DNA from: BRH-c54 sp032251145
GTDB taxonomy: Bacteria; Bacteroidota; Bacteroidia; Flavobacteriales_E; Vicingaceae
Direction: 5' to 3'
DNA: 13,836 bases
Assembly: GCA_032251145.1 (NCBI GenBank)
Contig: JAVVER010000092.1
Location: forward strand, 1 to 13,836
Shown here piece by piece: positions 8,401 to 13,836 of the stretch; position 1 is the first letter of the stretch; each line of letters starts with the position of its first letter. A program made the translations under genes and the position numbers. A model generated the notes under the pieces. It was not told the origin of the DNA. It did not search any database and worked only from the letters and a program-made list of their open reading frames with translations.

Positions 8401-8575
8401 AGTTGCGGGTGAAACATTAAACTTATCTAATTGCATCATTCATATTACCACTCAAAATTCAAATCCAAGGTTTGTCGGTTATGGAGCTTCTGGAGGAAGT
8501 CTTTTCGTCTATATTAGAGACAATACAAGTGCATTTGTGAATAATAATTTCTCATTTATAATTTACCGACCTTAA
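5450..8575 (+). CDS. Large exported surface protein with VGIGT-type fibre repeats
   Basis: This 1041-residue protein has a signal peptide ending NAQ. Next comes an N-terminal domain (about 21-130, starting INYQAVARDLSGNPL) common in Bacteroidota surface proteins. A tiny collagen-like GPQGLPG follows, then a segment with Cys153 and Cys184 framing an acidic GTDDNGDNILQPLE loop, resembling DUF7151-type modules. Two repeats of about 85 residues begin DDWGNQVV (194) and DNWGSQVV (279). Seven fibre-like repeats of the form NVGIGTxxPxxxLxV start near residues 458, 536, 575, 647, 715, 806 and 913. The C-terminal domain (about 945-1041) is beta-rich and ends SFIIYRP. Phage-tail-like proteins with such repeats often end in a Peptidase_S74 chaperone; none is seen, and neither is a classical T9SS sorting domain. 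Inference: a surface adhesin or fibre, co-expressed with the downstream T9SS genes (13-base gap). Exact role unknown. Confidence 0.82.
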   Translation: MKNIILIFGLLFTVIHVNAQAPEKINYQAVARDLSGNPLVNQTLNVTYEIRQSSPTGTSVYTETHTGISTNQFGLFTAEIGGGTPSTGTFAGINWGAGLHYLYVEVNGDPMGSSQLLSVPYALYSKQSANGPQGLPGNNSISIVTTEPPGTNCPGGGNKIDVGTDDNGDNILQPLEIDFTYYVCHGDSTSASGDDWGNQVVITQGGNIQGDGTTTNPLSVFDNDTSATNEIQDLSISGNTIGITSGIGINLSPTAPVTGQVLTWNGTAWIAQNATSGGDNWGSQVVISDATLNGSGIAGNPLSVNGVLTDNQDLTLTGNTLSLTNDPTPVDLSPYLDNTDAQTLSINANNLSISNGNTISLPQAPNYSAGTGISITGTQPNLTINNTSPASGINITGAGLTTVTGTSPTFTVNTPAQTLTYAAPNLTLSNGGGTVTLPTSPWAKTGTTLHPAIAGDNVGIGTNTSTNKLQIHTTTNGVKNLHLTSASTGTTNTDGFEISNDASTTLNMWQKENADWNFNTSSSGSIAISIKPNTNVGIGTSTAMNRLTVAGGASIGGAYVSNSAPANGLLVQGNVGIGTTSPLAKFHVEQNTSAVMMLKEVTPTNGAAFVMESLNQYVLLSNESGTFRIENATNTLQPFNINSTGEVGIGGDAFHSALDVYGRITMRNGATTGYVPVSDANGTMTWTDPNTLITTTPSLWNQTGANIYNNNTGNVGIGTNNPNAQLEVIRGTLGNIQLFNNANLTYPLLINAAGTGGKFIGFNYNSISVDFGSNGSSGLIGTNSNHNLSFITNGNAAATINNVGNFGIGTTSPGIIPGATKYLTVSAGPSTNSGEASIELQGGQSTVGNSVGNISFVSNFGSSPFQLDIAKIDARIDAGAQFRGALVFYTANGTMASTATNQERMRINAAGNVGIGTTTPSQKLDVNGTINISSNTGEVNNSAKTGAANLVPIAYGNVTATGTINTGTGNFSITNSATGSYLITVAGETLNLSNCIIHITTQNSNPRFVGYGASGGSLFVYIRDNTSAFVNNNFSFIIYRP
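6821..8227 (+). repeat. Seven dispersed in-gene copies of a VGIGT-coding motif
   Basis: The nucleotide core gtaggtattggaac or a close variant recurs in frame at 6821, 7055, 7172, 7388, 7592, 7865 and 8186. Each copy encodes (N/E)(V/F)GIG followed by a short variable stretch and a hydrophobic-alternating end such as KLQI, RLTV, KFHV or KLDV. Spacing is irregular (117 to 321 bases), so this is a modular protein repeat separated by variable inserts, not a simple tandem array. Such repeats can support recombination between modules; that is inferred, not seen. Confidence 0.85.
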
Positions 8576-8588
8576 CCCATAATAGTCC

Positions 8589-9314
8589 ATGAAAAAAATA
8601 CTCTACATATTCATCTTATTCTCCTTGGGAGCAACTGCCCAAACAACCATTTCACGTCAAGTAATTGGTAGTACTGGAGGATATCATACAGGAACCAACA
8701 TTACACTTTCTTCAACTGTTGGAGAGGCTGCTGTACAAACCCTATTTTCAACCTCTAAAATTTTAACTCAAGGTTTTCAGCAACCCGAAACTACTGCAGA
8801 TTCTGTTGTTACTTATGAAGTAATTAACGAATCGTGTAGAGGTGCTCAAAATGGTTCAATTTTTATTTCTAACGTCTTGGGTTGTCCCGGCCCTTATCAA
8901 CTAAATATTATAGCTGTTGGAGACAGTGTAACCGTTTGGGAAGCAGATAAACTTTCTGCAGGAACTTATTATGTAGAAATTACTGGAAACAACTGCTCTT
9001 ATAACACACAAATTACTGTTGGAATAGAAAATGATGAAGACTGTTTATTAAAATTCTACTCGGGAATAACCCCTAACAACGATGGAAAAAACGATGTTTG
9101 GATTATAGAAAACATAGAACAATTCCCAGAAAATGTGGTGAAAATATTTAACCGTTGGGGAGAAGAAGTTTGGTACGGAGAAAATTACGATAACACCACC
9201 GTTGTTTGGGATGGAAGCAATAAAGGAGGAGATTTACTCTCAAGCTCCACTTATTTTTATATTGCTGATGTTGATGGAACAATTTACAAAGGCTGGGTAG
9301 AAATAACAAGATAA
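8589..9314 (+). CDS. T9SS type B cargo: short protein with gliding-motility-associated C-terminal (CHU_C) domain
   Basis: This 241-residue protein has a signal peptide (MKKILYIF..., cleavage near TAQ). An N-terminal segment (about 19-60: ISRQVIGSTGGY..., VGEAAVQTLF, TQGFQQPE) is often found ahead of T9SS sorting domains. One SprB-repeat-like module follows at about 75-145 (SCRGAQNGSI, GTYYVEITGNNC). The CHU_C type B sorting domain occupies about 155-241, with TPNNDG (161-166), KIFNRWGEEVW (185-195) and the terminal FYIADVDG/GWVEITR strands. Type B domains direct export by the type IX system and generally need a PorP/SprF-family partner encoded nearby, which is exactly the next gene. It is small for a type B cargo; most carry long adhesive arrays. 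It starts 13 bases after the large fibre-like gene, so the two are probably made together. The final binding target is unknown. Confidence 0.92.
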   Translation: MKKILYIFILFSLGATAQTTISRQVIGSTGGYHTGTNITLSSTVGEAAVQTLFSTSKILTQGFQQPETTADSVVTYEVINESCRGAQNGSIFISNVLGCPGPYQLNIIAVGDSVTVWEADKLSAGTYYVEITGNNCSYNTQITVGIENDEDCLLKFYSGITPNNDGKNDVWIIENIEQFPENVVKIFNRWGEEVWYGENYDNTTVVWDGSNKGGDLLSSSTYFYIADVDGTIYKGWVEITR

Positions 9315-9315
9315 A

Positions 9316-9341
9316 AGCCCCCTAAATCCCCCGAAGGGGGA
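9316..9341 (+). other. GC-rich hairpin between cargo and PorP/SprF genes
   Basis: In this otherwise AT-rich region a run gccccc (9317-9322) is followed by tccccc-gaa-ggggga (9327-9341), a perfect six-base-pair stem with a three-base loop; the G run could pair with either C run. No T tract follows, so it is a poor intrinsic terminator, but it could partly terminate transcription or stabilise the upstream message. The word resembles a C/G-rich palindromic repeat I recall as dispersed in Bacteroidota genomes; only one copy is in this window. Confidence 0.6.
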
Positions 9342-9374
9342 CTTGCTTAGAGGTCAAATAAAATTATATTGAAA

Positions 9375-10283
9375 ATGAAAAAAATACTACTAATACTAAC
9401 ACTCATAATGACTTTACAGGTTTTTGCTCAACAAGACCCTCAGTACAGTTTATATATGTTTAACCCTTTAGGAGTAAATCCTGGTTATGCTGGTAGCCGC
9501 GATGCTATTAGTGGTGTGCTTGTCCATAGAAGCCAATGGGTTGGATTAGATGGAGCACCTACCACTCAGGTTTTATCCATTCATTCACCATTAAAAAACC
9601 AAAACATGGCGTTGGGTTTTCAATTAATTAATGATAAAATTGGCCCTAGAACTACGCAAGACATCTCCTTAGTTTATGCTTATAAAATTAAATTAGGTAA
9701 AGGAAAATTAGCTTTTGGTCTGCGAGGAGGTATTTTAAACTACCAATACGATTGGGCTAAAATTGAATACCGCGACCAAGATGATGCGATACCTACAACT
9801 GCCAACGAAAGTTTTATATTGCCCAACTTCGATTTTGGAATCTATTACAACACCAATAAATTCTATGCAGGAATCTCTTTAGACCATTTAAATGAACCAG
9901 CATTCAACCTTTCTGTTACTGATACCGCAAATTCTATAGCTAAAAAGCACATTAACGGAACAGCAACAATTGGTAGAGCTTTTGGTTTAACTGAAAAACT
10001 TACATTAAAAACTTCTGCCATAATGAGAGGTCAAAATAATCAAGGCTTTTTAGACATTAATGCCAGTATGTTGTTTAACAATAAGTTTCTATTTGGTATA
10101 ACGTTAACTTCTCGTCAAACACTAATTTTCCTAACGGAGCTCAACATCTCTTCCCAGTTTAAAATAGGCTACGCTTACGATTATACTGCCACCCAACTTT
10201 CTAACGGAGGTTCTCACGAAATTTTTATTGGCTATGATTTTCTTAAGCATAAATCACAAGTTGTTTCACCTAGATATTTTTAA
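9375..10283 (+). CDS. PorP/SprF family type IX secretion outer-membrane protein
   Basis: This 302-residue protein has a signal peptide ending FAQ. The family signature follows at once: QDPQYSLYMFNPLGVNPGYAGSRD, then HRSQWVGLDGAPTTQVLSIHSPL. The remainder is alternating beta strands ending IFIGYDFL, consistent with an outer-membrane beta barrel. PorP belongs to the core T9SS machinery; SprF-like paralogues are specific partners for type B cargo such as the SprB adhesin. Its position directly after a CHU_C cargo gene and 12 bases before an OmpA-like gene matches the usual cargo-sprF-ompA arrangement, so a dedicated SprF-like paralogue is more likely than the core PorP. ATG at 9375 is preferred over an in-frame TTG at 9369 because it gives the standard MKKILL start. 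A GC-rich hairpin upstream may adjust its expression relative to the cargo. Confidence 0.93.
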   Translation: MKKILLILTLIMTLQVFAQQDPQYSLYMFNPLGVNPGYAGSRDAISGVLVHRSQWVGLDGAPTTQVLSIHSPLKNQNMALGFQLINDKIGPRTTQDISLVYAYKIKLGKGKLAFGLRGGILNYQYDWAKIEYRDQDDAIPTTANESFILPNFDFGIYYNTNKFYAGISLDHLNEPAFNLSVTDTANSIAKKHINGTATIGRAFGLTEKLTLKTSAIMRGQNNQGFLDINASMLFNNKFLFGITLTSRQTLIFLTELNISSQFKIGYAYDYTATQLSNGGSHEIFIGYDFLKHKSQVVSPRYF

Positions 10284-10295
10284 TAACGAAGATAG

Positions 10296-12590
10296 ATGAA
10301 TTTAAAATATTACTTTTCTTTTATAACGTTTTTAGTAGTAACTGTTTCATGTTTTGGACAACTGGATAAAGCCAATGGCTATTTTGAATTAACCAATTAC
10401 CCTGAAGCAATAAAATATTACGAAAAAACTTTGAAAAAAGACCCCAATAATGCTGAGGCTTTAAGAAACATTGCTTTTTCTCATAAAAAACTTAAAAACT
10501 ATACTGCTGCCGAAGAGTATTATCAAAAAGCAACTGCTCTTAGTGGAGCATTAGCTTCAGACCACCTACACTATGGTCAAGTATTAAAAAATAATAACAA
10601 ACCTACTGAGGCAAAAAAACAATTCAAACTCTTTTTAGAAAAAGAACCCAATAGCTTTTTAGGAAAAGTATTACTAAATTCTATTGAAGAAATTACAGTA
10701 TGGGAAAAAGAAGACAAAGCTTTTGAAATAAATTTGGTTGAAAACATCAATTCCAAATATTCAGACTTTTGTGCATTGGTTTATCAAGATGCACTTATTT
10801 TTATTTCCGAAAGACAAACTGATTTTGTAAATGAAAAAGTAAATAGTTACACTAACCGACCTTATTTATCTATTTTCTACTCTAAAAAAGAAAAAAACTT
10901 TGAAAAAGTTAAAGAATTCTCCAACCAACTAAGCACCGAATATCATGATGGACCCGTTTCTATCAGTAAAGATGGAAACACTATTTATTTTACTCGTTCT
11001 ATAAAAGGCGAATTATCAAAAAAATCAATCAACCACTCTAAAATTTATCAAGCAGCTGCTAAGGGTAATAAATGGAAAGATATTACTCCTATGCCTTTTA
11101 ATAGTGAAGATTACTCGGTTGCTCACCCATGGATAACGGATGATGGAAAAACATTATTTTTCACCTCTAACATGCCAGGTGGTTTTGGTGGAATGGATTT
11201 ATACATGAGTTCTAAAGCAGGCGAAGAATGGGGAAAACCAGTAAACTTAGGTAAAGAAATCAATACCGCTTTAGATGAAGTTTTTCCTTACATAAAAGAT
11301 ACTTTATTTTATTTTGCTTCTGATGGACATGGTGGTTATGGTGGCTTAGACATTTATTCTATTGTATTCAAAAATGGCAAAGCACAAGGAAACCCTGAAA
11401 ACCTAAAAGCTCCTATCAACTCACCTGCTGATGATTTTGGAATTACTTTTCAGGATAAAGATACTGGATATTTTTCATCTAACAGGCCCGGAGGAATTGG
11501 AAGTGACGACATTTACAGCTTTAAATGGGAAGGTTTAACTGAAAAAACAGCTATTACTGGTGTACTTCAATATGGAAAATTATCTGCCGACAATACAAAA
11601 ATAGATTTGTTAGATGAAAACGACCAAGTAATTCAATCTACCACAACAGATGAAAACGGTAATTTTAAGTTCGATAAATTAAGTATGGACGAAAATTACC
11701 TTATTAAAATTGATGAGTCTGATGAATCAAAACTTAATCAAGCTAAACTTTATATCACCAACTCAAAAGGTGAAAAAGTAATTTTAGCTAATAAATTAGG
11801 TAAAGGAAAATTTACCTTTAAAGCTTTGCCTTACACCTATTATGATGAATTAGCGTTATTAGAAGAAGTGGATGAAAGTTTATTAACCATCAATATTTAT
11901 GGCCAAGTATATAAAAAATTACCTGGCGATTATTCTGAAGGAATGGAAATATTAATTCTTGATGAAGACGGTAATGTAATTGGAAAAGCTCGTACCGACA
12001 AAGATGGAAAGTTTATTTTTGATAAGCTTGCTCCAGATGAAGTGTATATGTTTATGCTCGAAGAAGGCGATGGAAATTTTAACGTGATAGTTTTAGATGA
12101 AAATGGTAAAGTAATAGATGCTGCCAAAAAATCTGGTGGTAAATTTAAATACCACAGACTAACTTCCGATAAAACCATTATTACCCTCATCAACGAAATT
12201 GACGAAGTAATAAAAATTGCTGAAAATGAAAACTTTATCATTTCTAAAATTCTTTATGATTACGATTCTTACGAGATAAATGAACCTTCTAAAAAAGAAT
12301 TAGATAAACTAATTACCATCCTTAAGAAAAATAAGGATATTGGCGTTGAATTAAGTTCGCATACCGATGATATTGGTAGTGCTAGCTTCAACTTAAGTTT
12401 ATCTCAAAAAAGAGCTGATGCTGCAGTAGCATATATTCTTTCTAAAGGAATAGAGAAAAAAAGAATTATTGCTAAAGGTTATGGAAAAGCTCATCCTATT
12501 GCTCCTAATAAGTTACCTAATGGTGATGATAATCCTGAGGGAAGAGCTAAAAATAGAAGAACTGAATTTAAAGTTATTAAGGTTAAATAA
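10296..12590 (+). CDS. PorE-like TPR/beta-propeller/CRD/OmpA peptidoglycan-binding protein
   Basis: This 764-residue exported protein reads in order: signal peptide (about 1-21); TPR repeats (about 24-120, EAIKYYEKTLKKDPNNAEALRNIA); a PD40/WD40-like propeller (about 150-410) with recurring blades such as DGKTLFFTSNMPGGFGGMDLY and GYFSSNRPGGIGSDDIY; a first CRD-like fold (about 417-475, TDENGNFKFDKL); a second (about 530-600, TDKDGKFIFDKL); and an OmpA C-terminal domain (about 650-764) with HTDDIGS, NLSLSQKRADAAVAYILSKGI, AKGYGKAHPIAPN and NRRTEF. This matches the architecture of Porphyromonas PorE, which links the T9SS to peptidoglycan. The Asp and Arg positions of the OmpA fold that contact diaminopimelate appear present. 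It follows the PorP/SprF gene by 12 bases. The call as a PorE-like or SprF-partner OmpA protein is firm; whether it is the core PorE is not determinable here. Confidence 0.92.
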   Translation: MNLKYYFSFITFLVVTVSCFGQLDKANGYFELTNYPEAIKYYEKTLKKDPNNAEALRNIAFSHKKLKNYTAAEEYYQKATALSGALASDHLHYGQVLKNNNKPTEAKKQFKLFLEKEPNSFLGKVLLNSIEEITVWEKEDKAFEINLVENINSKYSDFCALVYQDALIFISERQTDFVNEKVNSYTNRPYLSIFYSKKEKNFEKVKEFSNQLSTEYHDGPVSISKDGNTIYFTRSIKGELSKKSINHSKIYQAAAKGNKWKDITPMPFNSEDYSVAHPWITDDGKTLFFTSNMPGGFGGMDLYMSSKAGEEWGKPVNLGKEINTALDEVFPYIKDTLFYFASDGHGGYGGLDIYSIVFKNGKAQGNPENLKAPINSPADDFGITFQDKDTGYFSSNRPGGIGSDDIYSFKWEGLTEKTAITGVLQYGKLSADNTKIDLLDENDQVIQSTTTDENGNFKFDKLSMDENYLIKIDESDESKLNQAKLYITNSKGEKVILANKLGKGKFTFKALPYTYYDELALLEEVDESLLTINIYGQVYKKLPGDYSEGMEILILDEDGNVIGKARTDKDGKFIFDKLAPDEVYMFMLEEGDGNFNVIVLDENGKVIDAAKKSGGKFKYHRLTSDKTIITLINEIDEVIKIAENENFIISKILYDYDSYEINEPSKKELDKLITILKKNKDIGVELSSHTDDIGSASFNLSLSQKRADAAVAYILSKGIEKKRIIAKGYGKAHPIAPNKLPNGDDNPEGRAKNRRTEFKVIKVK

Positions 12591-12595
12591 TTCTC

Positions 12596-12611
12596 TAAGT
12601 ATTTTTACTTA
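12596..12611 (+). terminator. AT-rich hairpin after the surface cluster, possible terminator
   Basis: taagta-tttt-tactta forms a perfect six-base-pair stem with a TTTT loop, beginning six bases after the stop of the OmpA-like gene. It is AT-rich and has no T tract behind it, so its strength is doubtful. Position at the end of a long same-strand run is the main argument. Confidence 0.3.
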
Positions 12612-12715
12612 TGCCCACTCAGTATAAATACGTAAAACACTGTTTTTCAGATAAAATATTTTGGTTGTTACAATTTTTTGTTATACATTGCCCATCATTT
12701 TTAAATAAATAGCTT

Positions 12716-13141
12716 ATGAAAGCACTTCAACGCGTTAATATTTCAACACATAAATTAATAATTTGTTCATTTGCTATGTTTGCTTTTAGCACTATTACTA
12801 ATGCCCAAAATGGTAACAATAATGGTAATGGAGGTAGTAAAGGCAATGGTAATTTTTATAATGGAAAAGTAGTTGATGAAGTATATAAAAATAACCCACT
12901 AGATCCAATTACTGTGAAAGGGGTTAATTTAAAAAGATTAAAAAATTTTGGAGATAATTTAAAATCAAATCCAGGAAGATATACTACTCTCTTTAGAAAC
13001 TGCTCCACTCAATGTGCTAGAGCATTAAGATCTTCAGGAATAATGGTTACAGGAGGACACCCATATTTATTATACGGAGAATTATTTTTAAGACAAATAG
13101 GGATAAGACCTATGATGTATTCATTTTATTTAACAAAATAG
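12716..13141 (+). CDS. Small exported protein with an NC(S/T)-type Cys motif, possibly NlpC/P60-like
   Basis: The 141-residue product has a signal peptide (hydrophobic core about 12-27, cleavage near NAQ) and then a low-complexity Asn/Gly linker (about 32-48). A folded-looking C-terminal part follows: SNPGRYTTLFRNCSTQCARALRSSGI with Cys96 and Cys100, then GGHPYLLYGELFLRQIGI with His115. The tyrosine-xx-LF-x-NCS-xx-x-x-ALxxxGI pattern resembles the Cys-bearing half of permuted NlpC/P60-like (papain-fold) domains, including those at the ends of RHS and other polymorphic toxins. No His lies upstream in the mature protein, so either His115 serves in catalysis or the first half of the domain is missing. 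The next gene, a lipoprotein, overlaps its stop by one base. A peptidase or amidase role is inference only; it may also be inactive or structural. Confidence 0.7.
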   Translation: MKALQRVNISTHKLIICSFAMFAFSTITNAQNGNNNGNGGSKGNGNFYNGKVVDEVYKNNPLDPITVKGVNLKRLKNFGDNLKSNPGRYTTLFRNCSTQCARALRSSGIMVTGGHPYLLYGELFLRQIGIRPMMYSFYLTK

Positions 13142-13605
13142 TGATAAAATTATCACATATCATTACAATTTGTATTTTATTTACATTCTTTGGTTGTAAG
13201 GTAAATAAACAATCTTTGGAATTTAATGAAGTGTCTTCTTTAATAATTTATAAGCGCTTTTTTTTTACTGGAGGATCTACTAATCTCATTAGTTATAATT
13301 TAAAGAAAATACCTATTGATACAGACTTTATTGATATTACAAATGTAAATACAGGAATAATAAGTGATAAAGAATTTTCTAACTTATTAAGAAACTGTAA
13401 AGCTAAAAAACATTATCAAAAAAAAATTGGTGGTATTGATTTTTCAGGTGAATTTAAAATAGGGAATGTAACACATTACTTTATTGTGTGTGGCTGGGGT
13501 TTGATAGTTGATTTCACTGATAAAGTAGAGTATAAATGTACAGAGGAAAATACAGAAAAATTTAATCATATCGTAAATAAAATTAAACACAAAACGATTC
13601 ATTAG
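13141..13605 (+). CDS. Lipoprotein of unknown function, translationally linked to the Cys-motif gene
   Basis: The 154-residue product begins at GTG, whose G is the last base of the upstream TAG stop, implying coupled translation. It has a type II signal peptide: hydrophobic residues 7-18, then FFGC with Cys19 as the likely lipidated residue, followed by KVNKQ. The mature part looks like one compact alpha/beta domain with motifs DKEFSNLLRNCKAKKHYQK (about 79-97), IGGIDFSGEFKIGN and the aromatic stretch HYFIVCGWGLIVDFTDKVEY. I do not recognise a named family. Its size, lipid anchor and one-base overlap with an exported putative cysteine-motif protein would suit an envelope-anchored inhibitor or immunity protein, but nothing in the sequence proves this. 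It is a genuine gene by its signal peptide and uninterrupted frame. Confidence 0.72.
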   Translation: MIKLSHIITICILFTFFGCKVNKQSLEFNEVSSLIIYKRFFFTGGSTNLISYNLKKIPIDTDFIDITNVNTGIISDKEFSNLLRNCKAKKHYQKKIGGIDFSGEFKIGNVTHYFIVCGWGLIVDFTDKVEYKCTEENTEKFNHIVNKIKHKTIH

Positions 13606-13639
13606 TTTTATTATCAATGTTTTATATTAAAAAACAAAT

Positions 13640-13786
13640 ATGAAAACACTTCTATTAATCATTACATGCTTATTATTTAGTTTAAGTACCGTTCTTGCAC
13701 AAAAATCATCTGATCCTATTGTTATAAATAAAGGGTTAGGAATATCTTTTACACAAAATGGCAAAAAATTATCTATGAATCAATGA
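13640..13786 (+). pseudogene. Short exported protein, probably a frameshifted gene
   Basis: ATG at 13640 opens a 48-codon frame with a clear signal peptide (hydrophobic core, cleavage at VLAQ), then SSDPIVINKGLGISFTQNGKKLSMNQ and a TGA stop. The QNGKKL-xxxQ ending looks like the start of a longer domain. After the stop, protein-like sequence seems to continue in other frames: MKLFKVV from 13783, then SKITEKANKF from 13806. This suggests two frameshifts or a decayed gene running past the window end. It may instead be a real 48-residue peptide, or sequencing errors near a contig edge. It lies 34 bases after the lipoprotein gene, in the same direction. Confidence 0.45.
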
Positions 13787-13836
13787 AGTTGTTTAAAGTT
13801 GTCTAAGTAAAATCACGGAAAAAGCTAATAAGTTCA

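Noticed and set aside
8300..8575. Possible Peptidase_S74 intramolecular chaperone at the end of the fibre-like protein
   Set aside because: Neither the typical S74 opening with its catalytic serine nor the long terminal coiled coil can be seen; the region is a different beta-rich domain.
11930..12241. Open frame of 103 codons on the - strand inside the PorE-like gene
   Set aside because: It lies antisense to the well-supported CRD-like region, has no signal or domain, and is explained by the AT-rich codon pattern of the + strand gene. The shorter - strand frames at 1980-2180, 4647-4859, 6856-7080 and 8113-8295 were dropped for similar reasons.

Overview
The window looks like chromosomal DNA from a low-GC Bacteroidota, most likely a flavobacterium-like marine or freshwater member. 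Four things point there. The genes lack Shine-Dalgarno sequences and instead have A-rich leaders. Several leaders carry the Bacteroidota -7 box TAnnTTTG. The proteins include type IX secretion (T9SS) families: a type B sorting domain, a PorP/SprF protein and a PorE-like OmpA protein. Most exported proteins begin with short lysine-led signal peptides ending near A-Q. All genes recognised here lie on the + strand.

Layout. (1) 1-408 is the 3' end of an OmpR-family response regulator that enters from outside the window. (2) 494-1009 is a ferritin with a complete ferroxidase centre, behind its own promoter. (3) 1128-1845 holds two small, very basic exported proteins. They are paralogues of each other; one has an ordinary signal peptide and the other is a lipoprotein. 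(4) 2044-5268 is a tight three-gene unit: a YfiR/DUF4154-like exported protein, an exported TPR protein, and a transmembrane HAMP sensor fused to a PP2C/SpoIIE phosphatase. It reads as one envelope-to-cytoplasm signalling module. (5) 5450-12590 is a four-gene surface cluster: a 1041-residue repeat protein, a small T9SS type B cargo, a PorP/SprF outer-membrane protein, and a 764-residue TPR/beta-propeller/CRD/OmpA protein resembling PorE. A GC-rich hairpin sits between the cargo gene and the PorP/SprF gene. (6) 12716-13786 has a small exported protein with an NlpC/P60-like Cys motif, a lipoprotein gene overlapping it by one base, and a short exported product that looks broken near the window end.

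How the genes fit together. In the surface cluster, the PorP/SprF protein and the OmpA-like protein are the expected partners for exporting or anchoring the adjacent type B cargo, and possibly the large repeat protein. In the signalling module, the YfiR-like and TPR proteins are plausible envelope partners for the extracytoplasmic part of the phosphatase sensor. That phosphatase would act on an anti-sigma-factor-antagonist type target that is not encoded here. The less familiar material is the basic paralogue pair (1128-1845) and the Cys-motif protein/lipoprotein pair (12716-13605), for which an effector/immunity relationship is only a hypothesis. No tRNA, rRNA, CRISPR array, insertion sequence or integrase was recognised, and no gene-free gap exceeds about 200 bases.
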